54,837 nt of DNA, taken from the NCBI RefSeq assembly GCF_001665625.1, contig NZ_LZSY01000093.1, forward strand, positions 1 through 54,837. Reading direction: 5' to 3'. The notes beneath the pieces are model-generated. The model saw only the letters and a list, made by a program, of their open reading frames with translations, made no database searches and was not told the origin of the DNA. This stretch comes from Mycolicibacterium peregrinum (GTDB lineage: Bacteria > Actinomycetota > Actinomycetes > Mycobacteriales > Mycobacteriaceae). The stretch's first letter is position 1. Each line of letters opens with the position of its first letter. A program made the translations under genes and the position numbers. Shown here in pieces: positions 41,581 through 49,632 of the stretch.

Positions 41581-43511
41581 GACTGTTCTCCTTCAGGGTT
41601 CTCTACTCGGGCAAGGATGGCGCCGACCTCGACCTGCTGGCCTGCGGCGACATTGAGTTCGGCCAGCACCCCATCCTCGGGGGCGGCGATGGTGTGCTCC
41701 ATCTTCATGGCCTCGAGCCAGATCAGGGGCTGTCCGGCGGTGACGGTATCGCCGACGGCGGCGCCGACCCGCACCACCGAACCGGGCATCGGTGCCAGCA
41801 GTGAGCCGTGCGCGACCGCATCGTCCGGATCGGGGAAGCGGGGCGCCGCGGTGAGCTGGACCGGACCCAGCGGTGAGTCGACGAACACCTGATCGCCATA
41901 GGTCGCCACATCGAACGTGCGGTCAACCCCGTTCACGGACAGCACCACGCGGTCCGGCGTCGCCGACAGGAGCGAAACGCCGTCGTCGTCGGGCAACTCG
42001 ATCCCGGTGCGGGTGAACCGGTAGCGCACCGGAACGTCGTCACCCGCGGCATCGCGGTACGTGCGCGACTGATAGCCCGACGCCAGGTTGCGCCAGCCAC
42101 TCGGTGCCGCACCGAAAACCTTGGCGCTGCTGCGGTTGTGCGCGGCGTCGGCCAGGGCGGCGGCGAGCGCCGATAGCGTCACCACACCAGCGTCGGCCAG
42201 TGGGGCGGCCAGAGTATCGAGGCCGTGCGTGTCGAAGAACGCCGTGTCGGTGGCCCCATCCAGGAATGCCGGATGCCGCAGCACGTTCACCAGCAGATCG
42301 CGGTTGGTGCGCAGTCCGTGAATCCGGGTGCGGGCCAACGCATCGGCCAGCACGGTGGCGGCCTGGCGGCGGGTCGGGGCGTACGAGATGACCTTGGCCA
42401 ACATGGGATCGTAGAAGATCGACACCACTGAGCCGTCCTCGATGCCGGTGTCGACGCGGACCTGCCCGGGTACGTCGAACCGGTGCACGGTGCCGGCCTG
42501 GGGCTGCCAGCCCTTGGCCGGATCCTCGGCGTAGAGCCGGGCCTCGATGGAAGACCCGCGTGAGGCCGGGGGCTCGGCGTCGAGGCGGCCGCCGTCGGCG
42601 ACCAGGATCTGCAGCTCGACGAGATCCAGCCCGGTGGTGGCCTCGGTGACCGGATGTTCCACCTGCAGCCGGGTGTTCATCTCCAGGAAGAAGAAGTCGC
42701 CCTTCTCGTCCGCCATGAACTCGACGGTTCCGGCGCCGGCGTAGCCGATCGCCTCGGCGGCCAGTCGGGCGGCGTCGAAGAGCTTCTCCCGCATTCCCGG
42801 GGTGCGCTCGACGAGGGGAGAGGGCGCCTCCTCGATGACCTTCTGGTGACGCCGCTGGATCGAGCACTCGCGCTCGCCGACCGACCACACCGTGCCGTGC
42901 GAATCGGCCAGCACCTGCACCTCGACATGGTGTCCGGCGGCCAGGTAGCGCTCACAGAACACCGTCGGGTCACCGAACGCCGACTGCGCCTCGCGCTGGG
43001 CCGCGGCCACTTCGCTTGGCAGATCGGACAGTTCACGCACCACGCGCATGCCGCGGCCGCCACCGCCGGCGGAGGCCTTGACCAGCACCGGCAGCTGATC
43101 GGCCGTCACGGTGGACGGGTCAAGTTCGGCCAGCACGGGCACACCGGCCGCGGCCATCATCTTCTTGGCCTCGATCTTGGACCCCATGGCCTGCACGGCG
43201 TTCACCGGCGGCCCGATCCAGGTCAGCCCGGCGTCGATCACGGCGGCGGCGAAATCGGGGTTCTCGGAGAGGAACCCGTAGCCGGGGTGGACGGCGTCGG
43301 CGCCGGAAGCCTTGGCCGCGGCGATGATCTGAGCGGAATCGAGGTAGCCGTTGTTGCCCTCCAGGCGTACCCGGGCGTCGGCCTCGGCGACGTGGGGCGA
43401 GCCGGCGTCAGGATCGGTGTACACCGCGACGGTCCCGATGCCCAGGCGGCGACAGGTCTCGAAGACCCGGCGGGCGATCTCGCCGCGGTTCGCGACGAGC
43501 ACTGTCTTCAT
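41577..43511 (-). CDS. accA2: Biotin-dependent acyl-CoA carboxylase alpha subunit AccA2-like
   Basis: The 644-residue protein has biotin carboxylase domains first (MKTVLVANRGEIARRVFETC, VLVKASAGGGGRGMRVV ATP-grasp loop, FLEMNTRLQVEHPVTE), a middle BT-like region, and a C-terminal biotin carrier domain with EAMKMEH, Lys603 being the biotin site. It carboxylates biotin with ATP and bicarbonate and passes CO2 to the AccD2 subunit. Size and order match the 3-methylcrotonyl/geranyl-CoA carboxylase alpha type. It is separated from accD2 by 97 bp and overlaps fadE12 by 4 bp. It corresponds to Rv0973c. Confidence 0.95.
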   Translation of the reverse strand: MKTVLVANRGEIARRVFETCRRLGIGTVAVYTDPDAGSPHVAEADARVRLEGNNGYLDSAQIIAAAKASGADAVHPGYGFLSENPDFAAAVIDAGLTWIGPPVNAVQAMGSKIEAKKMMAAAGVPVLAELDPSTVTADQLPVLVKASAGGGGRGMRVVRELSDLPSEVAAAQREAQSAFGDPTVFCERYLAAGHHVEVQVLADSHGTVWSVGERECSIQRRHQKVIEEAPSPLVERTPGMREKLFDAARLAAEAIGYAGAGTVEFMADEKGDFFFLEMNTRLQVEHPVTEATTGLDLVELQILVADGGRLDAEPPASRGSSIEARLYAEDPAKGWQPQAGTVHRFDVPGQVRVDTGIEDGSVVSIFYDPMLAKVISYAPTRRQAATVLADALARTRIHGLRTNRDLLVNVLRHPAFLDGATDTAFFDTHGLDTLAAPLADAGVVTLSALAAALADAAHNRSSAKVFGAAPSGWRNLASGYQSRTYRDAAGDDVPVRYRFTRTGIELPDDDGVSLLSATPDRVVLSVNGVDRTFDVATYGDQVFVDSPLGPVQLTAAPRFPDPDDAVAHGSLLAPMPGSVVRVGAAVGDTVTAGQPLIWLEAMKMEHTIAAPEDGVLAELNVAAGQQVEVGAILARVENPEGEQS

Positions 43512-43608
43512 TTTGATCTCTTTTCGCCGGCACTACGGTTTGTGATGGATTTCGGCCGGAATTCGTCAGAATGCGTAGTCTCGGCGCACAAGGTGGTCAT
43601 GACAGCCC

Positions 43609-45204
43609 TCACATCCTGAAGACGCCGAAGTTCGACGTCCCCTCGATCGGGGCATTGGCGATGGCGCTCAGGCACATTCCCAGCACCGTGCGGGTGTCGC
43701 GAGGATCGATCACCCCGTCGTCGTAGAGCCGGCCGGACAGGAACATCGGCAGCGACTCCGCCTCGATCTGAGCCTCGACCGCTGCCCGCAGCGCGGCGTC
43801 AGCGGCCTCGTCGACCGCCTGACCGCGGGCTTCGGCAGCGGCGCGGCTGACGATCGAGAGGACGCCGGCCAGCTGCGTGCCGCCCATCACCGCGGACTTG
43901 GACGACGGCCAGGCGAACAGGAACCGCGGGTCGTACGCGCGCCCGCACATGCCGTAGTGGCCCGCGCCGTAGGAGGCGCCGAGCAGCAGTGAGATGTGCG
44001 GCACCGTCGAATTGGACACCGCGTTGATCATCATCGAGCCGTGCTTGATCATGCCGCCCTCTTCGTACTGCTTACCCACCATGTAGCCGGTGGTGTTGTG
44101 CAGGAACAGAAGTGGGGTGTCGGACCGGTTGGCCAGCTGGATGAACTGGGTTGCCTTCTGCGACTCTTCGCTGAACAGCACCCCGCGGGCGTTGGCCAGG
44201 ATGCCGATCGGGTAGCCGTACAGCGTGGCCCACCCCGTCACCAGTGACGAACCGTACAGCGGTTTGAACTCGTCGAAATCGGAACCGTCGACGATGCGGG
44301 CGATCACGTCGCGCGGGTCGAACGGGATTCGCAGATCGGCGGGCACGATGCCGATGAGTTCCTCCGGGTCGAACTTCGGCTCGACGACCGGTGCGGGAAC
44401 GGGTCCCTTCTTGCGCCAGTTCAGCCGGGCCACGATGCGCCGGCCGATCCGGATCGCGTCGAGCTCATCGTTGGCAAGGTAGTCACCCAGACCCGAAGTG
44501 CGGGCGTGCATCTCGGCGCCGCCCAGCGACTCGTCATCGGACTCCTCGCCCGTGGCCATCTTCACCAGCGGCGGTCCGGCCAGGAACACCTTGGAGCGTT
44601 CCTTGATCATCACGACGTGATCCGACATGCCCGGCACGTAGGCGCCGCCGGCCGTCGAGTTGCCGAACACCAGCGCGACGGTCGGGATGCCGGCCGCTGA
44701 CAGCCGGGTCAGATCGCGGAACATCTGCCCGCCCGGGATGAAGATCTCCTTCTGCGTCGGCAGATCGGCGCCACCGGACTCCACGAGGGAGACCACCGGC
44801 AGCCGGTTCTCCATCGCGATCTGGTTGGCGCGCAGGATCTTCTTGAGCGTCCACGGATTGCTGGTGCCGCCCTTGACCGTCGGATCGTTCGCGACGATCA
44901 GGCACTCGACGCCCTCGACGGCACCGATGCCGCAGACGACGCTGGCGCCCACGGTGAAATCACTGCCCCAGGCGGCCAGTGGGCTCAGCTCGAGGAACGG
45001 TGCGTCCGGGTCCAGCAGCAGTTCGACGCGCTCGCGGGCAGTGAGCTTGCCACGGCCGTGATGGCGGTCGACGTACTTGGGGCCGCCACCGGCCAGGGCC
45101 TTGGCGTGCTCGGTGTCGAGTTCGGTGAGCTTGACCGCCATCGCTTCGGCGGCCTCGGTGAACCCGGGGGAGCGGGGATCGATTGTTGATTTCAGTGTCG
45201 TCAC
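43609..45204 (-). CDS. accD2: Acyl-CoA carboxylase carboxyltransferase beta subunit AccD2-like
   Basis: The 531-residue carboxyltransferase has two crotonase-like halves: GKLTARERVELLLDPD and SAAGIPTVALVFGNSTAGGAY in the N-half, and FLHNTTGYMVGKQYEEGGMI and GASYGAGHYGMCGRAYDPRF in the C-half. These are typical of methylcrotonyl/geranyl-CoA carboxylase beta subunits. It transfers carboxyl from biotin to an alpha,beta-unsaturated acyl-CoA. Start and stop overlap fadE13 by 4 bp. Whether the acyl pocket is of methylcrotonyl or geranyl size cannot be read by eye. It corresponds to Rv0974c. Confidence 0.95.
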   Translation of the reverse strand: MTTLKSTIDPRSPGFTEAAEAMAVKLTELDTEHAKALAGGGPKYVDRHHGRGKLTARERVELLLDPDAPFLELSPLAAWGSDFTVGASVVCGIGAVEGVECLIVANDPTVKGGTSNPWTLKKILRANQIAMENRLPVVSLVESGGADLPTQKEIFIPGGQMFRDLTRLSAAGIPTVALVFGNSTAGGAYVPGMSDHVVMIKERSKVFLAGPPLVKMATGEESDDESLGGAEMHARTSGLGDYLANDELDAIRIGRRIVARLNWRKKGPVPAPVVEPKFDPEELIGIVPADLRIPFDPRDVIARIVDGSDFDEFKPLYGSSLVTGWATLYGYPIGILANARGVLFSEESQKATQFIQLANRSDTPLLFLHNTTGYMVGKQYEEGGMIKHGSMMINAVSNSTVPHISLLLGASYGAGHYGMCGRAYDPRFLFAWPSSKSAVMGGTQLAGVLSIVSRAAAEARGQAVDEAADAALRAAVEAQIEAESLPMFLSGRLYDDGVIDPRDTRTVLGMCLSAIANAPIEGTSNFGVFRM

Positions 45205-46352
45205 GACTGGAACCCCAATGTCTTTGCGGCCAAGGAGGTCAGGATCTCGGTGGTGCCACCGCCGATACCCAGGATGCGCATGTCACGGTACTGACGTTCG
45301 ACCTCGGATTCGGCCATATAGCCCATCCCGCCGAACAACTGGACGGCCTGGTTGGCGACCCATTCCCCGGTCTCCACAGCGGTGTTCTTGGCGAAGCACA
45401 CTTCGGTGATCAAATTCTCTTCACCCGCGAGCTGCCGCTCGACCACATGGCGCGTATACACCCGGGCCACGTCGATCCGGCGGGCCATCTCGGCCAGCGT
45501 GTTCTGCACCGACTGCCGGGAGATCAGTGGCTTGCCGAAGGTCTCGCGGTTACGGCACCACTCGACGGTCAGATCCAGGCAGCGCTGGGCACTGGCGTAC
45601 GCCTGGACGGCCAGGCCGACCCGCTCGGACACGAATGCCGCGGCGATCTGGAAGAAGCCGGAGTTCTCCGCGCCGATCAGGTTGGCTACCGGCACCCGGA
45701 CGTCGGTGTAGGACAGCTCGGCGGTATCGCTTGAGCGCCAACCCATCTTGTCGAGCTTGCGGCTGACCTCAAAGCCCGGGGTGGGCTTGTCGACCACGAT
45801 CAGCGAGACGCCCGCAGCACCAGGGCCGCCGGTGCGCGAGGCGGTGACGACGTAGTCGGCGCGTACGCCCGAGGTGATGTAGGTCTTGGCGCCGTTGAGG
45901 ATGTAGTCGTCGCCGTCTCGAATTGCGCGGGTGGTGAGGTGCCCGACATCGGAGCCGCCGCCGGGTTCGGTGATGGCCAGCGACCCGATGAGATCCCCAC
46001 GCAGCGTCGGCTTCACATACGTCTCGATCAGCCGCTCGTCACCCGAGGCGATCATGTGCGGCACCGCGATGCCGCAGGTGAACAGCGAGGCGAACACGCC
46101 GCCGGGCGAGCCGGCGTAATGCATTTCCTCGCAGATGATCACCGCGTCGGCTCCGTCGCCGCCGCCACCGCCGACAGACTCGGGGAAATTGGCTCCGAGC
46201 AGTCCGGCCTCGCCGGCCTTGCGGTGCAGCTCGCGCGGGAGTTCGCCGGTGCGTTCCCACTCGGCGGCGTGGGGCAGCACCTCACGCTCGGCGAAACTGC
46301 GCACCGTCTTGCGCAGCGATTCGCGTTCGGGGGTATTCCAGATGCCGGTCAC
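45201..46352 (-). CDS. fadE13: Acyl-CoA dehydrogenase FadE13-like
   Basis: The product has 383 residues from the GTG at 46350-46352, preceded by GGAAAGG; a longer frame upstream lies inside the previous gene and is rejected. It has the acyl-CoA dehydrogenase fold, with LAITEPGGGSDVGHLTT, KTYITSGVRADYVVTA, QLFGGMGYMAESEVERQYRD and GIGGGTTEIL at the C-terminus. The Gly-rich GGGTTEI in place of YEGTSEI is the pattern of isovaleryl/citronellyl-type enzymes acting on branched acyl-CoAs. The start overlaps the stop of the AtuA-like gene by 4 bp. It corresponds to Rv0975c. Confidence 0.94.
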   Translation of the reverse strand: MTGIWNTPERESLRKTVRSFAEREVLPHAAEWERTGELPRELHRKAGEAGLLGANFPESVGGGGGDGADAVIICEEMHYAGSPGGVFASLFTCGIAVPHMIASGDERLIETYVKPTLRGDLIGSLAITEPGGGSDVGHLTTRAIRDGDDYILNGAKTYITSGVRADYVVTASRTGGPGAAGVSLIVVDKPTPGFEVSRKLDKMGWRSSDTAELSYTDVRVPVANLIGAENSGFFQIAAAFVSERVGLAVQAYASAQRCLDLTVEWCRNRETFGKPLISRQSVQNTLAEMARRIDVARVYTRHVVERQLAGEENLITEVCFAKNTAVETGEWVANQAVQLFGGMGYMAESEVERQYRDMRILGIGGGTTEILTSLAAKTLGFQS

Positions 46353-48043
46353 AGCAACCTTTCCGGGATATCGAGATGACGGCTGCGCAACCATTCGCCC
46401 AGCCCTTTGGCCTGTGGATCGAACCGGGCCTGATATGCGACGCCCTGGCCGAGAATGCCTTCGATCACAAAGTTCACGGCCCGCAGATTGGGCAGCAGAT
46501 GCCGGGTGACCGGAAGCTCGGCTGTCTCGGGCAGCAATTCACGAAGCCGCTCGACCGTCAGGGCGTGGGCCAGCCAGCGCCACTGCTCGTCGGTCCGCAC
46601 CCAGACGCCCACGTTGGCCGACCCGCCCTTGTCGCCGCTGCGGGCGCCGGCGATCGTGCCGAGTGCGGCGCGTCGGGTGGGGCCTTCGGGGAGCTCCTCG
46701 GGCAGGGCCGGGTCGGAAACCGGTGACAGCGAGAGTGTTTCGGCTGCCGGAGCGATACCGATCCGGGTGCCGTCGGCATGCACGGCGATGTGCGGCACCT
46801 CGGTGGCGTCGACATAGCCGGGTACGAACACGCCGTATATCTGACCGTCGCCCGGCGGCGCCGTGGTGGTGAATCCCGGGTAGCTCGCCAGCGCGAGTTC
46901 CACGCCCGCCGCGGAAAATTGGCGGCCGACAAGGTTGGGGTCGGGGTCGCGGACCACACAGTGCAACAAAGCGCTGGCGGCTTCCTCGGTGTCGGCGTCC
47001 GGATGGTCGGTGCGGGCCAGGTTCCACTCCAGCTCGGCGGGACGGACTTTGATGCCGGCCTCCAACTGGCTGCGGATGAGCGCCGCCTTGGCTTCGATGT
47101 CCAGGCCGGTCAGCACGAAGGTGGCGGCGTTGCGGAACCCGCCGATGCTGTTGCACGACACCTTCAGCGTCGGCGGCGGGGCTTCGCCCGTCACCCCGGA
47201 GATGCCGACGCGGTCGGGACCGTCCTGGCTCAACTGCACCGAGTCCACCCGAAGCGTCACATCGGGATTGGCGTAACGCGCCCCGGTGATCTCGTAGAGC
47301 AGCTGCGCGGTCACCGTGCCGACGCTGACCTGCCCGCCGGTGCCGGCGTGTTTGGTGATCACCGACGAGCCGTCCGCGGAGATCTCGGCGATGGGGAAAC
47401 CGGGCCGGGCCAGATCTGGGATTTCGGAGAAGAACGAGTAATTGCCACCGGTGGCCTGAGTGCCGCACTCGATCACGTGACCGGCGGCCACCGCCCCGGC
47501 GAGTGCGTCGTAATCGGTGGTCTTCCAACCGAAGTGCGCGGCCGCGGGCCCGACGATCACCGACGCGTCCGTCACGCGGCCGGTGACGACGACGTCGGCA
47601 CCGGAATTGAGGCAGTCGACGATGCCCCACGCGCCCAGGTAGGCGTTCGCCGCGAGGGGAGTGCCGAGCCCGAGTTCGGAAGCGCGGCCCACGAGGTCGT
47701 CGCCCTCGACGTGGGCGACGTTGACGTCGAGACCCAGCCGTTCGGCCAGGGCCCGGATGGCGACGGCCAGCCCCGCGGGGTTCAGCCCGCCGGCGTTGGC
47801 CACGATCTTCACGCCCTTCTCCAGTGCCAGCCCCAGTGACTGCTCGAGCTGAGTGAGGAAGGTCTTGGCGTAGCCGCGCTCGGGATTCTTGGCCCGGTCG
47901 CGGGCCAGGATCAGCATGGTGAGCTCGGCGAGATAATCGCCGGTCAGATAGTCCAGCTCCCCACCGGCGAGCATGTCGTGCATGGCCGACAGCCGGTCGC
48001 CGTAAAACCCCGAACAGTTGCCGATCCGTACTACTGGTGGCAC
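46349..48043 (-). CDS. AtuA-like DUF1446 protein, Rv0976c-like (first gene of the operon)
   Basis: The product has 564 residues from the GTG at 48041-48043, preceded by GGGAG; the frame extension to 48151 is rejected, as it would cross the operator. DUF1446 hallmarks are VRIGNCSGFYGDRLSAM, TGDYLAELTMLILARD, ANAGGLNPAGLA, DVVVTGRVTDASV and the C-terminal AGARSGDKGGSANVG. The family includes AtuA of the acyclic terpene utilisation cluster in pseudomonads, whose exact role is unresolved. Being first in an operon with two acyl-CoA dehydrogenases, a biotin carboxylase pair and a hydratase, it fits atu/liu-like catabolism. Confidence 0.92.
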   Translation of the reverse strand: MPPVVRIGNCSGFYGDRLSAMHDMLAGGELDYLTGDYLAELTMLILARDRAKNPERGYAKTFLTQLEQSLGLALEKGVKIVANAGGLNPAGLAVAIRALAERLGLDVNVAHVEGDDLVGRASELGLGTPLAANAYLGAWGIVDCLNSGADVVVTGRVTDASVIVGPAAAHFGWKTTDYDALAGAVAAGHVIECGTQATGGNYSFFSEIPDLARPGFPIAEISADGSSVITKHAGTGGQVSVGTVTAQLLYEITGARYANPDVTLRVDSVQLSQDGPDRVGISGVTGEAPPPTLKVSCNSIGGFRNAATFVLTGLDIEAKAALIRSQLEAGIKVRPAELEWNLARTDHPDADTEEAASALLHCVVRDPDPNLVGRQFSAAGVELALASYPGFTTTAPPGDGQIYGVFVPGYVDATEVPHIAVHADGTRIGIAPAAETLSLSPVSDPALPEELPEGPTRRAALGTIAGARSGDKGGSANVGVWVRTDEQWRWLAHALTVERLRELLPETAELPVTRHLLPNLRAVNFVIEGILGQGVAYQARFDPQAKGLGEWLRSRHLDIPERLL

Positions 48044-48072
48044 ACGTACTCCCGTCAACGCTGAAAGGGACC

Positions 48073-48088
48073 AACCAACCGGTAGGTT
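48073..48088. promoter_or_regulatory. Candidate operator AACCAACCGGTAGGTT before the acyl-CoA operon
   Basis: A 16-bp near-palindrome (AACCAACC and GGTAGGTT pair at 7 of 8 positions) lies 30-45 bp upstream of the GTG at 48043. Two GGTACC hexamers follow at 48094-48107 upstream of it. Such ACC-rich dyads are typical of TetR-family operators for acyl-CoA genes. No regulator gene is adjacent. Confidence 0.5.
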
Positions 48089-48140
48089 AGCGGGTACCGC
48101 CGGTACCACGTCAAGGGGTGTCCGGCCCGGGATCCACCCA

Positions 48141-48196
48141 CCAGATTGCATCCAGGGACGGAATCAGGCGGCGATTTGTCCCTGAATGCAATCTGG
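48141..48196. repeat. GGGAC/GTCCC-family palindrome, copy 1, overlapping the DUF559 3' end
   Basis: CCAGATTGCATCCAGGGAC (48141-48159) pairs with GTCCCTGAATGCAATCTGG (48178-48196) at 18 of 19 positions around the 18-nt loop GGAATCAGGCGGCGATTT. The stop codon of the second DUF559 gene (48164-48166) is in the loop, and its last residues are encoded by the right arm and loop. The loop and inner stem match copy 2 at 49077-49132. Confidence 0.92.
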
Positions 48197-49033
48197 ATGC
48201 CAGCCGCGGCTGCGCAGCGCCTGCTCGACCCGCGCAAGGACGTCGACGATGTTGTCCTCGGCGATCACGCGGATGACGATCCAGCCCATGGCCTCCAGCT
48301 TCCGTAGGGTCTTCTGGTCCTGCACATAACGCCTGCGGTCCGACTGGTGGAAGATGCCGTCGTAATTGACCCCGACCATGAACCGCTCCCAGCCCATGTC
48401 CAACTTTGCGACGATGCGGCCGCGTCCTTGGATCACCACGATCTGGGTCTGGTCGGGCGGCAGTCCGGCGTCGGTCAATTGCAGGCGCAGCCAAGTCTCG
48501 CGCGGTGAATCGGCGCCGGAATCGACCAGTGGCAACGCCACTTTGAGGGCCCGGATCCCACGGATCCGCGGGTAGCGGTCGATGAGCGGGGTGACGTCGT
48601 CGGCGGTGACCTGGAGAGTCCACGCCAAAGCGTCGATGCGGGCGACGGCGTCATCGCGTGGGAGGTGACGGCCCAGGTCGAACGCCGTCCGCACCGGTGT
48701 GGTCACCGGCAGTCCGACCACTCGTTTGATCTCGTCGTCGGCGAGCGTCTCGTTGCGCACGATCAATCCGCTGGGTGAGCGGCCGTTGCGCCAGATGAGT
48801 TCGATCGGGATGTCGGCATCGACGTAGGAGGCCCCGTGCAGCGCGGATGCGGCGACCCCCGCGATCACCGCCCGGCGCCTCGACCACAGCCAGGCGCCAA
48901 TGGTTCGGTCCCGCAGCGTGGGTTCGGCTGGTGCATACACGTCGGGAAAAATCCGTTGGTAGTGATGCCTGAGGTCGTTGCGCGTCACGAGCCCCTCGGC
49001 CAACGCTTCGCTACCCATGAACACCCTGGTCAT
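48164..49033 (-). CDS. DUF559 Vsr-like nuclease-fold protein with AbiEi-type N-terminus (copy 2)
   Basis: The product has 289 residues from the ATG at 49031-49033 (MTRVFMGSEAL), aligned with the paralogue at 18520; an ATG three codons upstream is possible. The N-terminal 100 residues match AbiEi-type helix-turn-helix regions (TRNDLRHHYQRIFPDVY, IAGVAASALHGASY). The C-terminal DUF559 domain has SPRETWLRLQLTDAGLPPDQ, AKLDMGWERFMVGVNYDG, FHQSDRRRYVQDQKTLRKLE and GWIVIRVIAED. The usual E-Y-D-G reads N-Y-D-G, so one acidic active-site residue is changed. The final residues HPDCIQGQIAA come from the right arm and loop of a palindrome. A second palindrome of the same family lies 44 bp upstream of the start. 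Confidence 0.87.
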   Translation of the reverse strand: MTRVFMGSEALAEGLVTRNDLRHHYQRIFPDVYAPAEPTLRDRTIGAWLWSRRRAVIAGVAASALHGASYVDADIPIELIWRNGRSPSGLIVRNETLADDEIKRVVGLPVTTPVRTAFDLGRHLPRDDAVARIDALAWTLQVTADDVTPLIDRYPRIRGIRALKVALPLVDSGADSPRETWLRLQLTDAGLPPDQTQIVVIQGRGRIVAKLDMGWERFMVGVNYDGIFHQSDRRRYVQDQKTLRKLEAMGWIVIRVIAEDNIVDVLARVEQALRSRGWHPDCIQGQIAA

Positions 49034-49076
49034 TGCCGTCATTGCGGCATGCTCGCACCCCGCACCGACATGCCAT

Positions 49077-49132
49077 CGAGATTGATGTCAGGGACAGAAT
49101 CGGCCGGATTTTTGTCCCTGACATCAATCTCG
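49077..49132. repeat. GGGAC/GTCCC-family palindrome, copy 2, upstream of the DUF559 gene
   Basis: CGAGATTGATGTCAGGGACA (49077-49096) and its exact reverse complement (49113-49132) form a perfect 20-bp stem around a 16-nt loop (GAATCGGCCGGATTTT). Compared with copy 1, the outer stem differs at five positions and the opposite arm carries the matching changes, while GAATC and CGG of the loop and GGGAC of the stem are kept. Confidence 0.93.
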
Positions 49133-49313
49133 GCGGAAGGGGCGGATGGGGCGCGGAGCCCTCGGCGTAACGGCCGCGGAGCGCTTGGGGCAGGGCCGTG
49201 GAGCTGCGTTTTGGAGGAGCGCCAGGTCAACCGTTACTCTGTACCTAATCGTCGCCGCCGGTGAGCTCATTTCGATTCGCGCGGCAACAACCCAGAGCAA
49301 GGAGATGCACGTC

Positions 49314-49487
49314 ATGGCTGTGCCCAAGCGCAGAATGTCGCGCGCGAACACCCGTAGCCGGCGCGCGCAGTGGAAGGCCGAGGCCACCGGTCTCGTCGGC
49401 GTCAGTGTCGCCGGTCAGCAGCACAAGGTGCCGCGCCGTCTGCTCAAGGCCGCCCGTCTCGGCCTGGTCGACCTCGACAAGCGCTAG
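49314..49487 (+). CDS. rpmF: 50S ribosomal protein L32
   Basis: The 57-residue protein begins [20 protein letters not shown] and ends [21 protein letters not shown], the L32 pattern. The CxxC pairs of zinc-binding L32 are absent, so it is the zinc-independent form, as in Rv0979A. AAGGAGA precedes the ATG. It is a part of the large ribosomal subunit. The terminator at 49506 follows 18 bp after the stop. It lies just upstream of mprA, as in M. tuberculosis. Confidence 0.96.
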   Translation: MAVPKRRMSRANTRSRRAQWKAEATGLVGVSVAGQQHKVPRRLLKAARLGLVDLDKR

Positions 49488-49505
49488 AACCGCAGAGACT
49501 TCTTC

Positions 49506-49541
49506 AAAAAGCGCTATCGCTCGCGATAGCGCTTTTTGTCG
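49506..49541 (+). terminator. Rho-independent terminator of rpmF
   Basis: AAAAAGCGCTATCG (49506-49519), a CTCG loop and CGATAGCGCTTTTT (49524-49537) give a perfect 14-bp stem ending in a T-run. The A-run on the other side could make it work in both directions. Confidence 0.93.
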
Positions 49542-49591
49542 TGTCCAGGGGCTGTACGCGCCACGAAAACGCTCGGAGAATTTGCGGCGCG

Positions 49592-49610
49592 CCTCTCAGC
49601 CCACTCTCAG
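49592..49610 (+). promoter_or_regulatory. MprA box before mprA
   Basis: CCTCTCAG-CCC-ACTCTCAG: two 8-bp direct repeats 3 bp apart, 22 bp upstream of the GTG of mprA. This fits the known autoregulation of mprAB through a 19-bp repeat site. Confidence 0.75.
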
Positions 49611-49632
49611 ACAGCGGGTTGAAACTGGGCCT

